64,000 nt of DNA from Rhyzopertha dominica (Eukaryota; Arthropoda; Insecta; Coleoptera; Bostrichidae), in NCBI GenBank assembly GCA_025024175.1, contig QCXZ01000047.1, forward strand, positions 1-64,000, given 5' to 3'. Below the pieces are notes generated by a model. It was given only the letters and a program-made list of their open reading frames with translations, searched no databases and was not told the origin of the DNA. A program made the translations under genes and the position numbers. Below, piece by piece: positions 34,401 to 48,952 of the stretch (its first letter is position 1; each line of letters begins with the position of its first letter).

Positions 34401-37400
34401 TGCACTCGTATAACTTGTTGGCAAAATCTTCATACTGAAATAATAAACAAAGATATCTTATTTTTAATAGTAATAATAATAGTAATAATAATAATAAAAT
34501 GGTTCGTGTTAAAAATACATAAAGTATTTTACACACGTCAGATCAAAGGAAGCTAAATTTATAACAGGGAATAAAAAAGTATAATAAAATCGTACATAGT
34601 TTGGTAGTTTGCATATAACTAAAATCGTTGTTTAGGAATTTCTTTATGGAGTATAAAGACTTTTTTTAGTAGGTACTTTTAATTTGTGTTATATATCTTT
34701 TCAAAAATTTCTTTCTTAAACTATTAGGCAATATATTATAGATTGAATAAAAAACAATACCAAAAGCGTGGGGGTCGATATAGATCACTAAAGCATCGGT
34801 ATACGATGACCCATTTGCTAACTGCAGTTAGCTTATTGCTTACTGTTATTTGAAGTAGGTTTGAAGGTTAAAGCTAAAGCTAAGCATACTTGCTTTCTGG
34901 ACACGAAAATGTCTTCCAGATTTATTTAGACTTTAGCTTGGTTTAGTAAAGCATACGATTCTTGTCATGCACTGTTAAAAACAAATAATGTTAATTATAG
35001 CAATGTGAGCAATACATAGACGGTCACTTTAAACATCTAGATACAGACTGTAAAATTATTGTAATTTTACTTACGCCAGCTGCAAATTGTTCTCCAGTAA
35101 ATGTGTACCCAGTTACCAGCAACATGAAGTTAAGTAAGATGATTATCATTATCCACACACGTTCCTACAAATCCCCACATCAATCAAAATATTCTAGACT
35201 TCTTAAATACTAAATTAACCTTGTATATCCACACAATTATTATGGAAAATAATACCAAACCATTAAGCATAGGGATGAAAAGGCGTTTGCCAGCAAATGC
35301 TTTCTTTACTTGGTTTCCGTACCTGCAAAATATTATAATTAGTTAAATATAAAAGCTGAGTGTAGTTTTCTATTGTATATATATTCTTATTAAAATCATT
35401 AATACATTACACAGTTCTGTTAATTTCATGCCACTAGGGTCGACTTTTATAAAATCGATGAAATAAAAAAGATCTTTTTATTCAACGATAGGTCTCGCTT
35501 TTGCTCTCTATTTAGAATAGATACATACATGTATGTATTTATTCTGGATAGAGTATGAAGAAAACCGCAGAATAACTCTAATCAGATCTCGATTGTCTTA
35601 AACCAATCTTCAACACCCTCATCGACACGATGGATAGACTCAAAACCACCATGTTGTATGGGGGCATCTGTTGACCATATATTCAATTGTTTGGAGGGGG
35701 TCTCCACATTCACAAGAAGGGTTGATAGAAGGATCAAATTTAGTAAGAAAAAAGTTGCATTTACCATGGCCAATGCGAAGGCGATTTAGAGTGACCCAAG
35801 ACTTTCTCGGGAGGTCAGTTCCTGCTACCTTTTCTGTAAGATCCTCTATAAGCTGTTGATTAAGTATATCATGTTTCTTAAGTTGCCCAGCAAAATACCA
35901 TCCACATTCAATGGTATAAGGAGCACGAAGGAAATCTTCCGTCCATAGGGGTTTTCTGGAAGTTAGCCGAGTTGTAGGTAGCTCTTGCAGATCTCGAGAA
36001 ATCAGAAGCTCATTAGGAGCTGATTGATATTTTTGCCAAGCTTTATATGTAGCAAACTCTCTCCGGAGGAGCAATGTCTAAAAGAATCGGAAGCCAAGGT
36101 AATAGAGTTGACTTAATTATTCCAGTTCCAGATTAGTCGCATTGCAGTATTCAGTTAACTGTCAGCTTTTCCTGTGTGATGACTATTTTTCCATACAGGA
36201 CAGCAGTACTCCGCAGTGCTATAAAGCAAAGCAGTTGCAGAAGTACGGAGTACACTTGCATCTGCACCCCAACTTGTACCAGCAAGCTTATGCAGGATGT
36301 TATTTCTGTCTGCAATTTTTTACTGATGTTTTCTAGATGTTTCTTGTAGGTTAGAGACGTATCTAGGGTCACTCCAAGGTATTTTGGCGGGAAGTTATGT
36401 TTAAGTATTATGTTATTTGACATAACTTGAAGTTGTTTTATCTTTTGATGATTGTTGAGATGAAAACAAGTTACTTCAGTCTTCAACGGATTAGAGCACA
36501 AGCGCCAGGGTTTAAAATAGCAATTCATAATCTCTATGTATCTTGAAAGGTTTTGTACAAGGACACAAAGGTCTTTACTTTGTTAAGCCAATACCATGTC
36601 GTCTGCATACACAAATCTTCTCGATTTAGTTACTGGGAGGTCACTTATGTAAAGGTTGAAAAGAATAGGCGACAGAACCGATCCTTGTGGAAGACCATTA
36701 TTCAAATGCTGAATTTGCTCTAAATTGACGTTGGGACAACATTCGTTCAATGAGCTTCACAGTCTTTCCACAATGATTTAGAGAGCCTAAGTGACCATCT
36801 TCAGTAGAGTGAAAAACTTCTTACTTGTCCGAGTTGATTAACCGGCGGATATTCTCCTCAGCACATCTTCAGCGGAAGTGGAGTCAGGTGAACAAAACAT
36901 CATTATTTATACTGTATGTAATATATAGGTTAATATTGGGATGGAGACACGTGGACATGTGGATGTGTTGCCGATTACGCCGATGAATGGGCGGTCTGAT
37001 TTCAGTTTTTAAAGAAATTACTAAACTAAAGTGTAGTGGTATTGGAGCGTTGATAAAGAAATAAGCGACTTCGAAACGTCGGCAAAGATACATACATGTC
37101 TTTTAATGTCCCTATCCCAATATTAACCTATATACTACATACAATTTGAAACTGGGACGAGCAACATAACCAAAATTATTTATACTATTTGAATTTCACG
37201 CTTGAATAAATCCCTTATGTAATTAGTTCAAACAAGGCGGATCTTGGTATCAGGCCTAAATCGTAATTAATTAAAGTATCTCTGTTCCTTTGGACAAAGA
37301 TGCTTTCAAACGCGTTTAGTTCCGCGTTATTAGAAATTCGTTTAATTAGTTTTAAGTTTTTGCAAGTTATTGTGTGGTGAGAAAAGGCTAAATAATCATT

Positions 37401-40400
37401 TACAAAAAGGCTACTACTCGTAGGTAGTTTTGAAATTATAATCACATCTTTCTTTATCGATCCTGTTTTAGTGACTAGATTACTTTATAACTGGAAAACT
37501 GTTGTTTAAGGCTACCAACCTTTAGTAATTACTGTTACAAGTGATATAAATTACATCCGGTTAATATCACCATTAAAAACTAATAGAGGTGCATAACAAA
37601 TGGGGATAACGAAGCATGGACATTAAACATTAATTATAAGAAAACTATCTGGCGTTATTGATTTGTTTAAACCACACATTAGGAAAGATTTCTGAACGCG
37701 ATATAATTATAAACGAAGCGATGGTAAATACGATGGCATTCGTGCTAAAAGAAAATCTTTGGATTAGAGCACATTATCAGTATCATATCCTCAATAAGGG
37801 GCAGTCAAAACAAAGACTATTTCAAAATTCTACTTAGAGAAAGTGTAATTCACAAACATTTCTCTATAGCAATTAGTTTAGTAACTAATGTCTGCACCAA
37901 AGTAATACTGATGACGAGTTAAAGTCACAAAGCTTTACTGATAACAAAGAAAACTACCTCATAATGTAGTCAAACTAAAATGAAAAAACCCTCACCACAA
38001 TGATTTAGAGAGCCTAAATACGTATTTCAGCAACTAAGCTGGCATCTTCACAGTAGAGTGAAGGACTTCTTGATTGTGTAGGCGGATTAACCGGAGGATA
38101 TTCTCTTCACCAGGTTTTCAGCGGAAGTGGGGTCAGGTCAACAAAACCTCATTTGAATTTCACGCTTGAGTGAGTCCCTTGATAGGCCAAGTCGAGCCCA
38201 ACAAATTAAACACATCTCACAACATAATTTCTAAAAACTTAAAACTAGTTAAACAAATTTTTAATAAAACGGAACTGAACGTGTTTAAAGGCTGCTCTAC
38301 CCAAAGAATAAGGAATTCTGATTTAGGCCCGATTCCAAGATCCGCGTTGTTTGAACTAAATCATTGTGGATGGTTTTTTTTTTCATTATAGTTTGATTAT
38401 TATAATTAGTAACGAAGTGGGTGTCAAATCCGTCGAGCTATACTCAATTAAGACCTATAGACTGTGCCATATAAAGGGTAGTTGGATTGATATTACGCAT
38501 TATTTTATTAATCATTAAACGAATTCCTGATTTGAAAACCAACTACAGGCAAGTCTATTTCGCTGTTGTACAGCTCGTCAGTGTACTTTAGGTCTAAGTG
38601 CAGACAACGTGGTATAGAACTGGTTTTGCCTATATACCAAAGGCTTTTTAGTAGAAAATTAGAGGGCAATGCCATCTGTCAGCATCAGCTAGAAATGTGT
38701 AGTGTGGGAAGTGAGCAAAAGAAGGAACTTTGTTTACTATTCAGTTGCACCACGCTGAATAATTTAGTTCGTCAGAATAAAATACACAATTCGTTTCAAA
38801 CTATGTTAGGGACTTGTAACTGCAAGCGAACTATAACAGTACACTTCGTTCGTTTGCTTACTTCCCACCATTCCCACCTCTAGTTGCAATCAAAATGGCT
38901 GCCAATTGCGGTATTTTATAAGATATAGTGGCTTTAACATTGACATGATGACAAAGCCACCTAGTTGCTTTAATGGGTACTACCTAGGTCGTTCATAATA
39001 ACAGGCCGGCATGTAGTGCTGTCGCTCTTGACGCCTACGTCACAAAATAGGTCCGCCTCGCACAGAACTCGCATATACTTTTTTAGTAGCTATGTGCAGT
39101 GCATAACGAGAGAATAGTAGTATACTGCTAAAGACCGTTCATTGAGCACTGTTCTATACTTAAAGTATTTAATTATACACATCAAAGCTTACTGTAACAT
39201 TTATTTGCTTTAGTCTGTATCACAATAAATGAAAACGTCGTCGCAGTGGTGTTTCCCTGGCTTATTATTAAAAATGACGAATTTAGGACACGTTCGTAGC
39301 CATCAAAATATTAAAAAAGTCGCTAATCTATAAATTGTTTAAAAGTTTTCTTATATTTTTTCATAGTGTGGAACACGTCGATATAAATCATGTGGATAAT
39401 GAATAGGGAACTAAAATGTACATGCCAAAATGCCTCGTTTGCAGAGGGTTGAAATTTCTAAATTTTATCATTTCTTTAGTAGCATTAATATAATTTAAGT
39501 AAGAAGTCCGTGTTTAGTTTTGGTCTTTATGTTGAGTCGAATCTCGCTGCTAAATTTTATTTCAGTCACTTGAAACTCTACTGAAAAAAAATCTTAGGGT
39601 ATAAGAAGCATTGTGGTACCTGTATACGTGCAATTGCAAGTAAAAATGTTGGGAAGTCTGTCTCCTAGCTTAAAAAATCAGGATCGTTGGATATGCTTGG
39701 CCTGTCGATGATTAACATGTATTTATTTTTTGCTTTCTAGATGTAAGAAATGAAATGAAATACATCTCGACGATGCAAGCAAAATGTGTTAGATTTTCAC
39801 CGAAATTGCTTTTATAATCTTATTTAATATTAGGTACTAGTTACATTTTTGTGCTCTGCATTTTATTTTCGTTTTCTTAAAAATTTTTTATACCAAGTCT
39901 ATTTATATGTATATTTAATTATTTTATAACAGTTTTTCTTGAAATTTTAATTGTCTGTTACATTATTTGCATTGATCCAATAATATATTATGTATACGTA
40001 CTGTTAAGTGCTTCCAAATTAAACAACATATATTTTTTAAGTCACTATTTCTGTACGAGCTCTTTAACCAGTCAATGAAGAATCGGAGATTCGTATGATG
40101 TTGATAGTTTTTTTGAGAGCATTTTAGCACGAGATCTTGGTTTGTAACGGTACCTGTCTATTTTATTTACTCATTTAAACATCTGTCCGAATAAAACACG
40201 GTTACTTTGAAGTAACCTCTATGATGCTAGTTGTTTAGTTTGTTTTACGTATGAGGTACACATACCGGATTTTAATTTTGCATTGGTAAATTCATGAATT
40301 ACACGTTCTTTACAATAGTCTGATTTAAGTGGGAATGCGAAGGCTGAAGCCCTCAGTACCATCTAAACTCTGCGAGCTGGGCGATCTATAAACTCTGAAT

Positions 40401-43400
40401 AGACACCGGCCCAGTGCAGTCTATTCTCACCTTACGACTAGTTTCGCCCTGTTGGGGCTCTTCAGGCGGGCGAAGAGAGTAGACCGACCAGGGCAGAACG
40501 TCGCCTATAATCGCGGCGGGCGGACTGATGTAAGTGGGAATACGAAGGCTGAAGCTGCTCCGTGAAAAGATATTTTTATTTTCATTGGACATCGAAAGCA
40601 GAATATGCATATCCGATTCTTTAAAGGTGTAAAACTGGAGTTACTTTAGTTTTCGTTGAAAGAACCGAATTATCCAGCTAACCCTATTTATAAAACAAAA
40701 GACTCACCTTACTAGGCCATAATGGTGCTTAATTATCAGCAGGAGCCAATTATGTACATTGCGCTGATAGGCTTCTCCATCAGATTTCAAACCGGACCGT
40801 GAAAGGTCCTTGTCCATTTCGGTAATACACTGCGTCAGGAGCTGGAGCTGTACACTTCCATGAAGAGTGTAATAGTAGAAAATGAATCCATACATATAGA
40901 CAACCAGGTACCCAGCTACGACATGGGCCACAAACCCAATATTGAATGCAACTAATATGAAATTGTTACGAGGGATGAACTGCCAATCCGGACGTAAGCC
41001 TATGAGAAGTATTTCTGCGCTGACAACAAATATATTTGCCCACTGGCTATATGTAAAGAGCTTCATAATTGTCAGATCTCGTAATACATTGCTGCTTGCT
41101 TCGGTAGAGAACGACTCGATATCCCAGAAGGTTTGGTTCATTTCCATATCTAAAATCTGTGTATCACGATATACTCTACTCAATATTACTATTGTGATGA
41201 TTTCCTGCAACAATTGCAAACTATTAAAAACTTGTAATAAGTCTGAAAGAAATATTTTCCAAATTGGAGGTAAAAAATAAATAATAAATTATCTTGTATT
41301 ATGCATGTACCTGTATGTTTCTGACATGACATGATTATAATTTATCCATTTAAATGTTACATTTTTAGGGCTTGGTGCGCAAAGTCAGAGCAAGCAATTT
41401 AATTTTTCCAAGGAACAATTCTCATTAAAAACTTTTTAAATTTTATTTATTTATTAGGGTTTTACAGTGATGCGAAACTTATACTATTCTCCAGTACTCG
41501 TAAGTCTATGAATGATTAGGCATCATTTTCTTTCATCGTTTCATTATTATTATAAGAAACGTATAAATTATTGACATCCTAACGTTGTTAACAATTTCTA
41601 ATCAGACTGACTGTACATTTTGTAAAATACTGTGCTAGTCAAAAAGATCAAGGTAGCCGTTTGAAGAAAAAAATATTATTATTATTTTTCGTCCATAGTA
41701 TGCGCAGATGCCCTTCTTAGTTTTCTTCCAGTTGTGCTACGTATTTAATTGTGAAAAGTATTTTGACTTTTATGGACACGATTTTAAATTTTGTGGACAA
41801 AATTTCTAGTTTTGTGACAGCTATTTTGAATTTTGTCGTGAGTATTTTAGCTTTTTTACGCGTGCATTTAGTGTTATTCCATCATGAGCGATTGCTTTAT
41901 TTGCAAAAAAACCTTTAGCGAGAAGTAAAACAAGAGAATTGTAAAGGCAAAAGGAGTAAAAACCTTACCTAATTGAGCAATACAAAACAAATGATGAGGA
42001 TAACGAGCAATGAACAGAATTATTCCTGCGTGAAAAAGTCGACCATACATTGCTCACTGCCATTGGAGCACGTTTTTTCATCTCTTTATATGATAGCAAT
42101 AGAGATGGTAATTCTCTTGACAATCTGAGATATAAACGATTCGCCAAGTCAGTAACAAAGAATACATTTAATGTTTCTTCACTTCCTCCAACATAAGACA
42201 CAGCCAGGTCCAGTCGTGGCTCGGGAATTACAACGACCCTTAAGGCTGCGACTGGCAAACATGTGGACCAATACAGATACCTGTTCAAAGCTGAAAACCT
42301 CCAACACGCTATGAGCTTTTAAAGTTGATATTCTGTCGATGCAAAGGAAGCTGCGGAACAGTGTGTCGATGTCGGAAGGCAGGTCTCAAATGTTCTGTAG
42401 TGTGTCTGAATTGTTCTAAGGAAACCTGCATCAACATAATGGAGATATTAAAATTTATTGAGGAGCATAATTTAAATGTGAACTGCCAACAATGACGTCA
42501 CTTCATTCTCCGTCCTTCCTAAACAAGGTCAGGTCAACGAGGTCGTGAGTCGCCGCCCGGCCCATCAAAGAGACTGAGGATACTGTAGATTGGGAAACTT
42601 TAGTTTGATATTCCTAATTATACTAATAATTATGTTGGCTAGAAGATTATGCCTACTGGAGATAGGACGTAAAAAACACGGCACCAGACTACCTCGTAAG
42701 GGGTACGGAAAGGAGTCAATAACTAATTATTAACAACATTAAAATGTCAATCATGTAAATGTTTCTCCATTTTATATTAATATATAACTTCCGAGTATTA
42801 GAGAATAGTGTATGTTTCGCGTCGGTGTAACCCTAATGAATAAATACAATTTGAAAAATTTGTAATGTGAATTATTCCTTGAAAACCCCTCTGTCAAAAT
42901 GCTCTGATATTATTTATGTCGAAAAGAAAATTTGTTTCAAAATTTTCATCTATTTTCTTTAATAACTTTATTTTTGGATCTACAACTAAAAGTTACGGAA
43001 CCAGGGTTATAGAAAATTTAATTTGCAACAAAACATGTTTTTACAAATTTTCTGTGCGACGAATAGTTTGTCCGGTATATCGTAAAAACAATTCGCAGCA
43101 TTTTTACAAGATGGTGGCCGCGGGACAAGATTTGCAACCCCACAAACATGGATTTAACTTTATACTAACCCCCTTGACATTTAAAAAATAAAATTGCGTG
43201 CTTTGAACCCCAAATGTAACTTTTTAATGGGCTAAATAGGGAAATAGGGAATTGAAAACAGTGGCCATCTTCTTGGAAGAATACATCAGCAGATCATAAC
43301 TTGGTCCATTAAATGCATATACTTATTAGCTAAATATACTGCTCAGATCATACCGAAAGTGAAGACAACATAAGATCTTTTCGTGTATATTTTCGGTATC

Positions 43401-44621
43401 AATGCGCATGTACAGACGAAAATATAGGTGGGTTCTCGCTTCTTCGTTTGTAGTTTTCGATGAGGGAGAAGTTTTAGAGCACAGAATTCATGCGCTTTAA
43501 TGCAGGCGAATATCAATAAGGACGAAAGATATATCTTCCTCTCACTTGAGATGTGGGCTTCCAAGCTTGCACATTGAAAGAAGGGGATGTGAGCGGTATA
43601 TTCAGCTAATAAGTATATGATTAAATGCATGTCTATGCTCTGCGGTCTGCATCTTAGCTAAATATACTATATACAATGCCAAAGATATTAGTGGGTCATT
43701 ACTAAAATTTTAGATGTCGGCAACAAATGAGATGATGACAAAGCCACCTGGCTACTTCTAAGGGGAAGTAATCTGTAGTCTGCAAATTGTCGTGCATACT
43801 TGGCAGCATTTCTACGCGCCGGCGCTTGTTACTTCAATTTTGACACGGCAAAACTAATTGTAGTTTAAAAATTTGTATTTATAGTATCCATTACACTTGC
43901 AGCTCAAATGTGAGGTTTTTATACTATGCAGGGTCACTCTTGGCACATAAAGTGGAACAATTACCCCTAGTTGCCGGCGCGCGTTAGGCTGGATAATATC
44001 ATTTCACTGGAAATTATAGTACCCGAATAGCGCAACTAAATATATATTTTTTTATTATTATTCGACAACTATTTCCTATTCTCCGATTGAATGATAAATA
44101 TATAACATTATACATGTTTTTATTAAGGGAGAAGAAAAGCTACAACTATTAGTTCCTTAATCTTTAGTAAGCTACATCAACACTCAGTGCTTATCTGTAC
44201 ATTATACATGATGTTGTTGCCTATGTGTCTCGGTTCGAAACATACTAATTCCTAGCGCTACTAAGTCACTTCACCACTAGACAATATTTTGCATTACATA
44301 TTATGTATTAGTAAGAATAGGCACGGAATCTTGCAGACCAAGAGTCCCACTTACTTGTAAATTGATTCCGAACAGAACATAATTACGCCATCCATGCGTT
44401 TCCCAATTGTTAAACAGTCCTTCTAGAGTAATACCCATGTGCATTGCTGCAGATACTAGTACATAATATTTGCAAAATAATCTTACATAGACGTTCTTGT
44501 AATAGATCATTAGCAACCATTTAATAAATGCAATGTAATCATCTACGACATACTTAAATTAGGCTAGTCCTTTCAGAATGGATGTGGTTTTACTTTTCCA
44601 CGGTTTCGCTTTGAAATCCAT
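31452..44621 (-). CDS. Odorant receptor OR-A (7tm_6), complete seven-exon gene
   Basis: This is the only place where all OR-A exons lie in one contig: 44621-44594, 44542-44355, 41205-40709, 35322-35220, 35164-35075, 34434-34279 and 31517-31452. The coding length is 1128 nt (375 residues plus stop). The last exon ends with TMYSIVALINSLDSRRNR and a TAA, matching the hydrophobic C-terminal tail of the family. Splice sites are GT/AG throughout, with phases 1,0,2,0,0,0. The start codon matches the conserved 28-nt first exon of OR-B and OR-C. No stop or frame break was seen. It is the same gene as 17853-28195 and 50767-54637 and should be counted once. The ligand cannot be inferred. Confidence 0.85.
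35583..36769 (-). mobile_element. LINE reverse transcriptase fragment (mirror of 25705-26891)
   Basis: Reverse-complement duplicate of the intronic LINE, with the same YADD, stop and C-terminal Cys/His segment. Confidence 0.7.
37215..37445 (-). pseudogene. Penelope-like C-terminal fragment (mirror of 25029-25259)
   Basis: Identical reading to the copy at 25029-25259, in reverse complement. Confidence 0.4.
38170..38391 (+). pseudogene. Penelope-like C-terminal fragment (mirror of 24083-24304)
   Basis: Identical reading to the copy at 24083-24304, in reverse complement. Confidence 0.35.
40417..40491 (-). ncRNA. Diverged hammerhead copy (mirror of 21983-22057)
   Basis: Reverse-complement duplicate with the same CTGAAGA core change, inside OR-A intron 3. 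Confidence 0.65.
41964..42434 (+). pseudogene. Cysteine-tailed mobile-type protein fragment (mirror of 20040-20510)
   Basis: Reverse-complement duplicate; the CRCKGSCGTVCRCRKAGLKC tail reads at about 42334-42393. Confidence 0.5.
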
Positions 44622-45318
44622 GTGCACTTTCAATACTTAAAAAGTGTTAATTTATCCTCAGTTTGACTGATATTAGAAAACTGCTTTGGCATTGCTACGT
44701 ACAGTAGTATTTAACAGTTTAGATGCAATCGCCCACTTTCTGAATAATTGAAGGGTTATTTGAAATCGTTTACATGATTCGTAATGAGGTAAATCAGACA
44801 TTATAATTATTTCCGGACAGCTGANCTTTGGTACTAATGTGTGTTTGGTATTTATGTAAATGCCAGAAGGGTATAATGACGGGGCTAAGCCGTCGATAAG
44901 GTACTAGTGAACTGTTGATAGTCATATTTTTAGATTACCTTTATTCCTTCATGAGGACGTAATAGTTATAGTATATAACCTTTTATCGTTTTTAAAAGGA
45001 ATACCCTACATTTCGTATTTATGATAGGTAGTCACTGTAACGTAGTTTTTTTTTCTACTACGTAATACACTAGCCTATAGCAATGGAACAAGATTCCGGG
45101 TTCCTGGGGTCGGTAGCTTTTTTATAGCGGAGGAGGTCGTAGGTCGCGCGCCAGGTGAATTACTGCAGAAAACCCGNTGTTAGCTGACACTAGCACGGCC
45201 TCCCAGCTCACCAGGGGGAGCTCTATAGCCACTATAGTTCTATGAGAAGCAAGGAGCAACAAAACGCATATATTGAAGGAAATATATTTATATTTGAATA
45301 TTGCATAAATAAATTTAA

Positions 45319-45921
45319 TGGTGACAACTTTAGAGGTTTTAGATATTAATCAGAAAAATAATAATTTTAGTTTGCCCGATTATGTAAATAACCCAGAAGA
45401 AATCAATAATTTCTTTTTATAAGATGTTCCAGCTGAACCACCGCAACATATTGTGCAGTACTATTCCAACAATATAATGAGGAAGAGTTTTCGTTTGACA
45501 CGGTGGATAATTGTTTGTGTGAAATAAAGTCTAAGACAGTTGGATGGGACGGAGTAAATATAGATATGATTGTTTTTTGTTGTCCCTATGTTTTGCCATA
45601 CGTATTGCATATTATAAACAGTTGTATTATCGATTGCCAGTTTCCGGATGCTTGGAGAATTTCAAAAATTTTGCCTCCAAGGAAAGGTAAAGATATCAAC
45701 AGTTACAATCATCTTAGGCCGGTCTCAATTTTACCAGCACTATCCAAAATTCTACAAAAGATTATGGTTAGGCAGATTCGGAATCATGTTGATAAATATA
45801 TTTTCGATCGGAATCTAGTTGCGTCACTGCTTAAATTTAAGGTTTCAGAGTGGGTAGACCGTACTACAGCAGTATATGCAGATCACACATTCATTTGTTA
45901 CCAAGATACATTATATTATTA
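45319..45921 (+). pseudogene. LINE reverse-transcriptase N-terminal fragment (allelic copy of 16519-17158)
   Basis: This copy keeps a longer frame: CLCEIKSKTVGWDGVNIDMI, then PYVLHIINSCI, then INSYNHLRPVSILPALSKIL. The block 'K.K..G.DGI....I' followed by 'LRPISILP.LSKI' is the fingers region of LINE reverse transcriptase. It differs from the 16.5-17.2 kb copy by substitutions and indels, evidence of real allelic divergence rather than an identical duplicate. Confidence 0.6.
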
Positions 45922-46311
45922 ATTGTCAAATATATGTCCAAATAAATTAATTTTCACAATTACCATTTAAAATACAGTCCACTCCATTGTAACATTTGGT
46001 CCTTCGAGCCGGATCCAGTTATTACCAGAGAAGAAACTATATTATATACATTGATAATTTGGTTACTCGCATTCCCATGTGATGGAAGATAATTTTTGAA
46101 GTGGCCAAAATATTCTTCACGTTGTTCCTGCTGTACTAGTAGCGCGTGAGTAATTTAAATTAGCAGTTTGTTCCGCTGAAAGGGTGGCCAGCGTACTTTT
46201 TTTGCATGTTTTAAAGTATTCCAAATCATTTTCTCACTCTGATAGGTTTATGTCATTTCAAGTATCTATATTAAATTTGCCATTTGCAATTAATTTTCAG
46301 TTGTTGGTATT

Positions 46312-46613
46312 ATGGCAGCTCAATTAGGTATCAAGCGAAAATTCACCAATTTCATATCATTCTTTTGATGGAATTCAAATTGATCCCAAAAAATTAGATG
46401 AATGAATTGCTTTTAAGAGTTGATATAATAAAGACAATTTTGGCTGAATTTGAAACAATTCAAGATGGAATAGAATGCATTTGTGAGGAGAAGGATTTGG
46501 AAGGTCATTATAATGAAAGAGATGTTTTTGTAAATAAATTTAACAAACATTTAGCTCTCGCAAATACATTCTTAGTCTTGTGTAGACGATTTAAAATTAA
46601 ACCAAAGGATTAA
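46312..46613 (+). pseudogene. BEL/Pao-like gag N-terminal fragment (allelic copy of 15862-16129)
   Basis: It starts MAAQLGIKRKFTNFIS, then after a frame change ELLLRVDIIKTILAEFETIQ and ERDVFVNKFNKHLALAN, ending at a stop. 'FT.F..F' followed by a helix with 'F...Q..IE' and 'ERD.F...' fits the DUF1759-type N-terminus of BEL/Pao Gag. It is non-functional. Confidence 0.5.
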
Positions 46614-47503
46614 TTCCAAATCGTCTTTAGACACTAATTGTTTTTGGCTTAGAACTCGATTTATAATCAAAATTCGCATAAACAGTTAATGATCATATTA
46701 AAAAAGATGCAAGTTTGGTTCGGTACTGAAAAACTGAACACCGTGTATAAAATATGCTACATGGACTTATCGAGTATTCCTTGGGATTTATAAGTTTAAT
46801 TTAAAACGTTTTCCTCGACGATTTCAAATACAGACACGGTTACTGAAGTACCGTATACATAAATGTATATTAATTATAAGTATACAGACTATTAGATTTT
46901 AAACTAAAGCTGATATCAATTCTGAGTGACAAGACACATGTAGTGGCGACGCAAAGGTCGCAAAACATAATGGCTTTTTGCCGCGCTGCTAGGTTTCTAA
47001 GCAGAACTACAAATTATTGAATTTCTCCGATAGGAATACCAACAACAGTATGGGGTAGTGTTGAAACTAAGATAATTTAAACGAAGGACGAATTGCTAAA
47101 GGTTCTGAAAATACACAGCAAATCCTTAATTTCTTTAAAAAATTACATACTACACCGTAAGACTCCGTTTATATTGCTAGGCCACTTGTTTGGGGATACA
47201 GTTCTAGGCTCGTTAGACTGTTAAAGGCTACGAATTAGCTCATTTTTCTTATCCACTGTGTATTTATTAATACGCTGGTTGCCGTTACTTGATCACTGAG
47301 CCGAAGTTTGACTGTTGTATGAAATTAAACATTGAGTTATGTTCTAAATATTGGAAACTCCAACTGAGTACTAAGCCTTATTACTGATACATTTGTAGCT
47401 AACTTCATGTATACATTATGTTAACGAGCTACGCATTCAGGGAGAAAACGTAGCCGCTTAAATTGTAGATTAAGGACTTCAAGGAACCTGTGAAGTTGTT
47501 ATT

Positions 47504-47772
47504 ATGGAGTTTACACCTAAATCTATGGGAGGTAATAACTTTAGTATAACTAGGCATTATGTACAGTTTAATTTATTTTAGAAAATTACCTACCGCTGTT
47601 TAGAAAACTCACGATGTTGTATTACGAGAACGTCTCTATTAAGCTGATGTGCAAGATATACCTGCCTCTATTTTTTGTAATACACACGATACAGATGATT
47701 AGAGGTGCTCTTGATGGATGGCAACCTGATCATCGCTGGTACAATACGCTGATGTTTTCGATTTGTGTTCAT
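47504..47772 (+). CDS. Odorant receptor OR-B, exons 1-2 (mirror copy)
   Basis: Exon 1 is 47504-47531 (MEFTPKSMG), the intron 47532-47581 is 50 nt, and exon 2 is 47582-47772, ending SICVH before GTATGT. The rest of the gene is lost at the contig end at 48952. It is the same gene as 6809-14989. Confidence 0.75.
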
Positions 47773-48571
47773 GTATGTCACTTTTTGATTTGCCTTACTT
47801 TGATGAGCAGAGATGAGAGATGCAGAAGAAACTTCTCGATCTGTCACATGTGTTTATTAGAACGAAATATATAATTTCGAATACGTTTACATTATGCGGT
47901 ACGAAATCAGTAGGCTAAATAATTTCACTTATAAAGGGTTTTCCAATAGGGACGGGTTGATGTTGAAATAATTTAATAACTGAATAAAACAAGATGTGTA
48001 TAAAGTATTAACAAAAATTTTTTTTTATTTGAAAGGACATGTCATTTTCTATGAAATATGACATCGCTCAAACGTCGGCCGCGGCTTCATTTTCAATGAC
48101 TACCGCATAGATGGCCTGGGTTATATTGACTTTGAGTGCATCGGTCGATTGTGGCTTATTGGCATAGACCCGATACTTTATAGACATATGGTCCAATTTA
48201 GGCCGAACGAAATTAATTAGCATCGCCTTTAGCGCTCGCCTGTAACGGTGATGGCCTCACCAAAGGTAGTTTTAAAAAAAGTGCGGACCAATGACGCACC
48301 GGCCCAAAATCCGCACTAATCGGTCAGTTTTTGTAGATGGGTTGTAACCTTGTGGACATCGTGTGATTTGGCGTCAATTTTGTTTGCTAGCAAAGCTGCT
48401 TATTAAAAAAATTCGTCTCATGCTAAAAATATTTTTTCGGTCAAAGTTGGGGTGCTCTTCTAATCGCTATCAGAAGCCCAGTCAGCGAACAAACTTAATT
48501 TAGAACTCCTAGGTCAGTTGGATCTTACATGTGTGAGATTGCAAGTTTCACTTATATCTGTGTTTTTTAGA

Positions 48572-48922
48572 TGTATCATTGTAGTTGTCGTTTGAAGTGC
48601 TGCTTTCAAAAAGTGAGTGCAGTTGTCAGGAATGAAATTATTAATAAATTCTGAAGCAAGGGTGCACAAGATTCCTACTTACAAGGGCTTATGGGAAAGT
48701 GTGAAATAAAACAAAAACGACCACGTAAAGAAAATCCGAAGAATAGAGGATATAATATCAGTTATTTTGTGACAGGTTCATCTAAGAAATTATTGCTGTA
48801 TTGCAAAAAGCTTTCATTAATACTGGTGCTCAACGGATTCGAAGAATTTCCAGTCTTCTTGCGCAAGGAAGAGCACCACTAGATACACGTGGAAAAAACA
48901 TATCAGGTAATGCTAAGCCTAG
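48572..48922 (+). pseudogene. Insect mobile-type gene N-terminus (mirror of 13572-13920)
   Basis: Allelic duplicate with small length differences (an extra CTG in the first block and a small change after TGSS). It ends at the CTAG at 48919-48922, and 48923-48952 is the edge of the piggyBac-like element, so this copy also carries that insertion. Confidence 0.55.
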
Positions 48923-48952
48923 CCCTTTCAGCCCTGAATTTTGATTTTCAAA

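Larger units (their letters stand above)
28868..48952 (-). other. Redundant middle contig placed in reverse
   Basis: The whole contig is accounted for by the reverse complement of flanking sequence: 28868-37035 equals 49053-57221, and 33708-48952 equals 13542-28767. Coordinates mirror with a near-constant sum (about 62474 and 86089), shifting only by small indels. Substitutions and indels, densest in the 13.5-17.5 kb counterpart, suggest that it is the other haplotype or a separately assembled copy. Features inside duplicate those of the outer contigs. Confidence 0.9.

Noticed and set aside
13542..48952. A true 35-kb biological palindrome with odorant-receptor genes on both arms
   Set aside because: The arms end exactly at 100-N gaps and form dovetail overlaps with both outer contigs. 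A flipped redundant contig explains everything with fewer assumptions.
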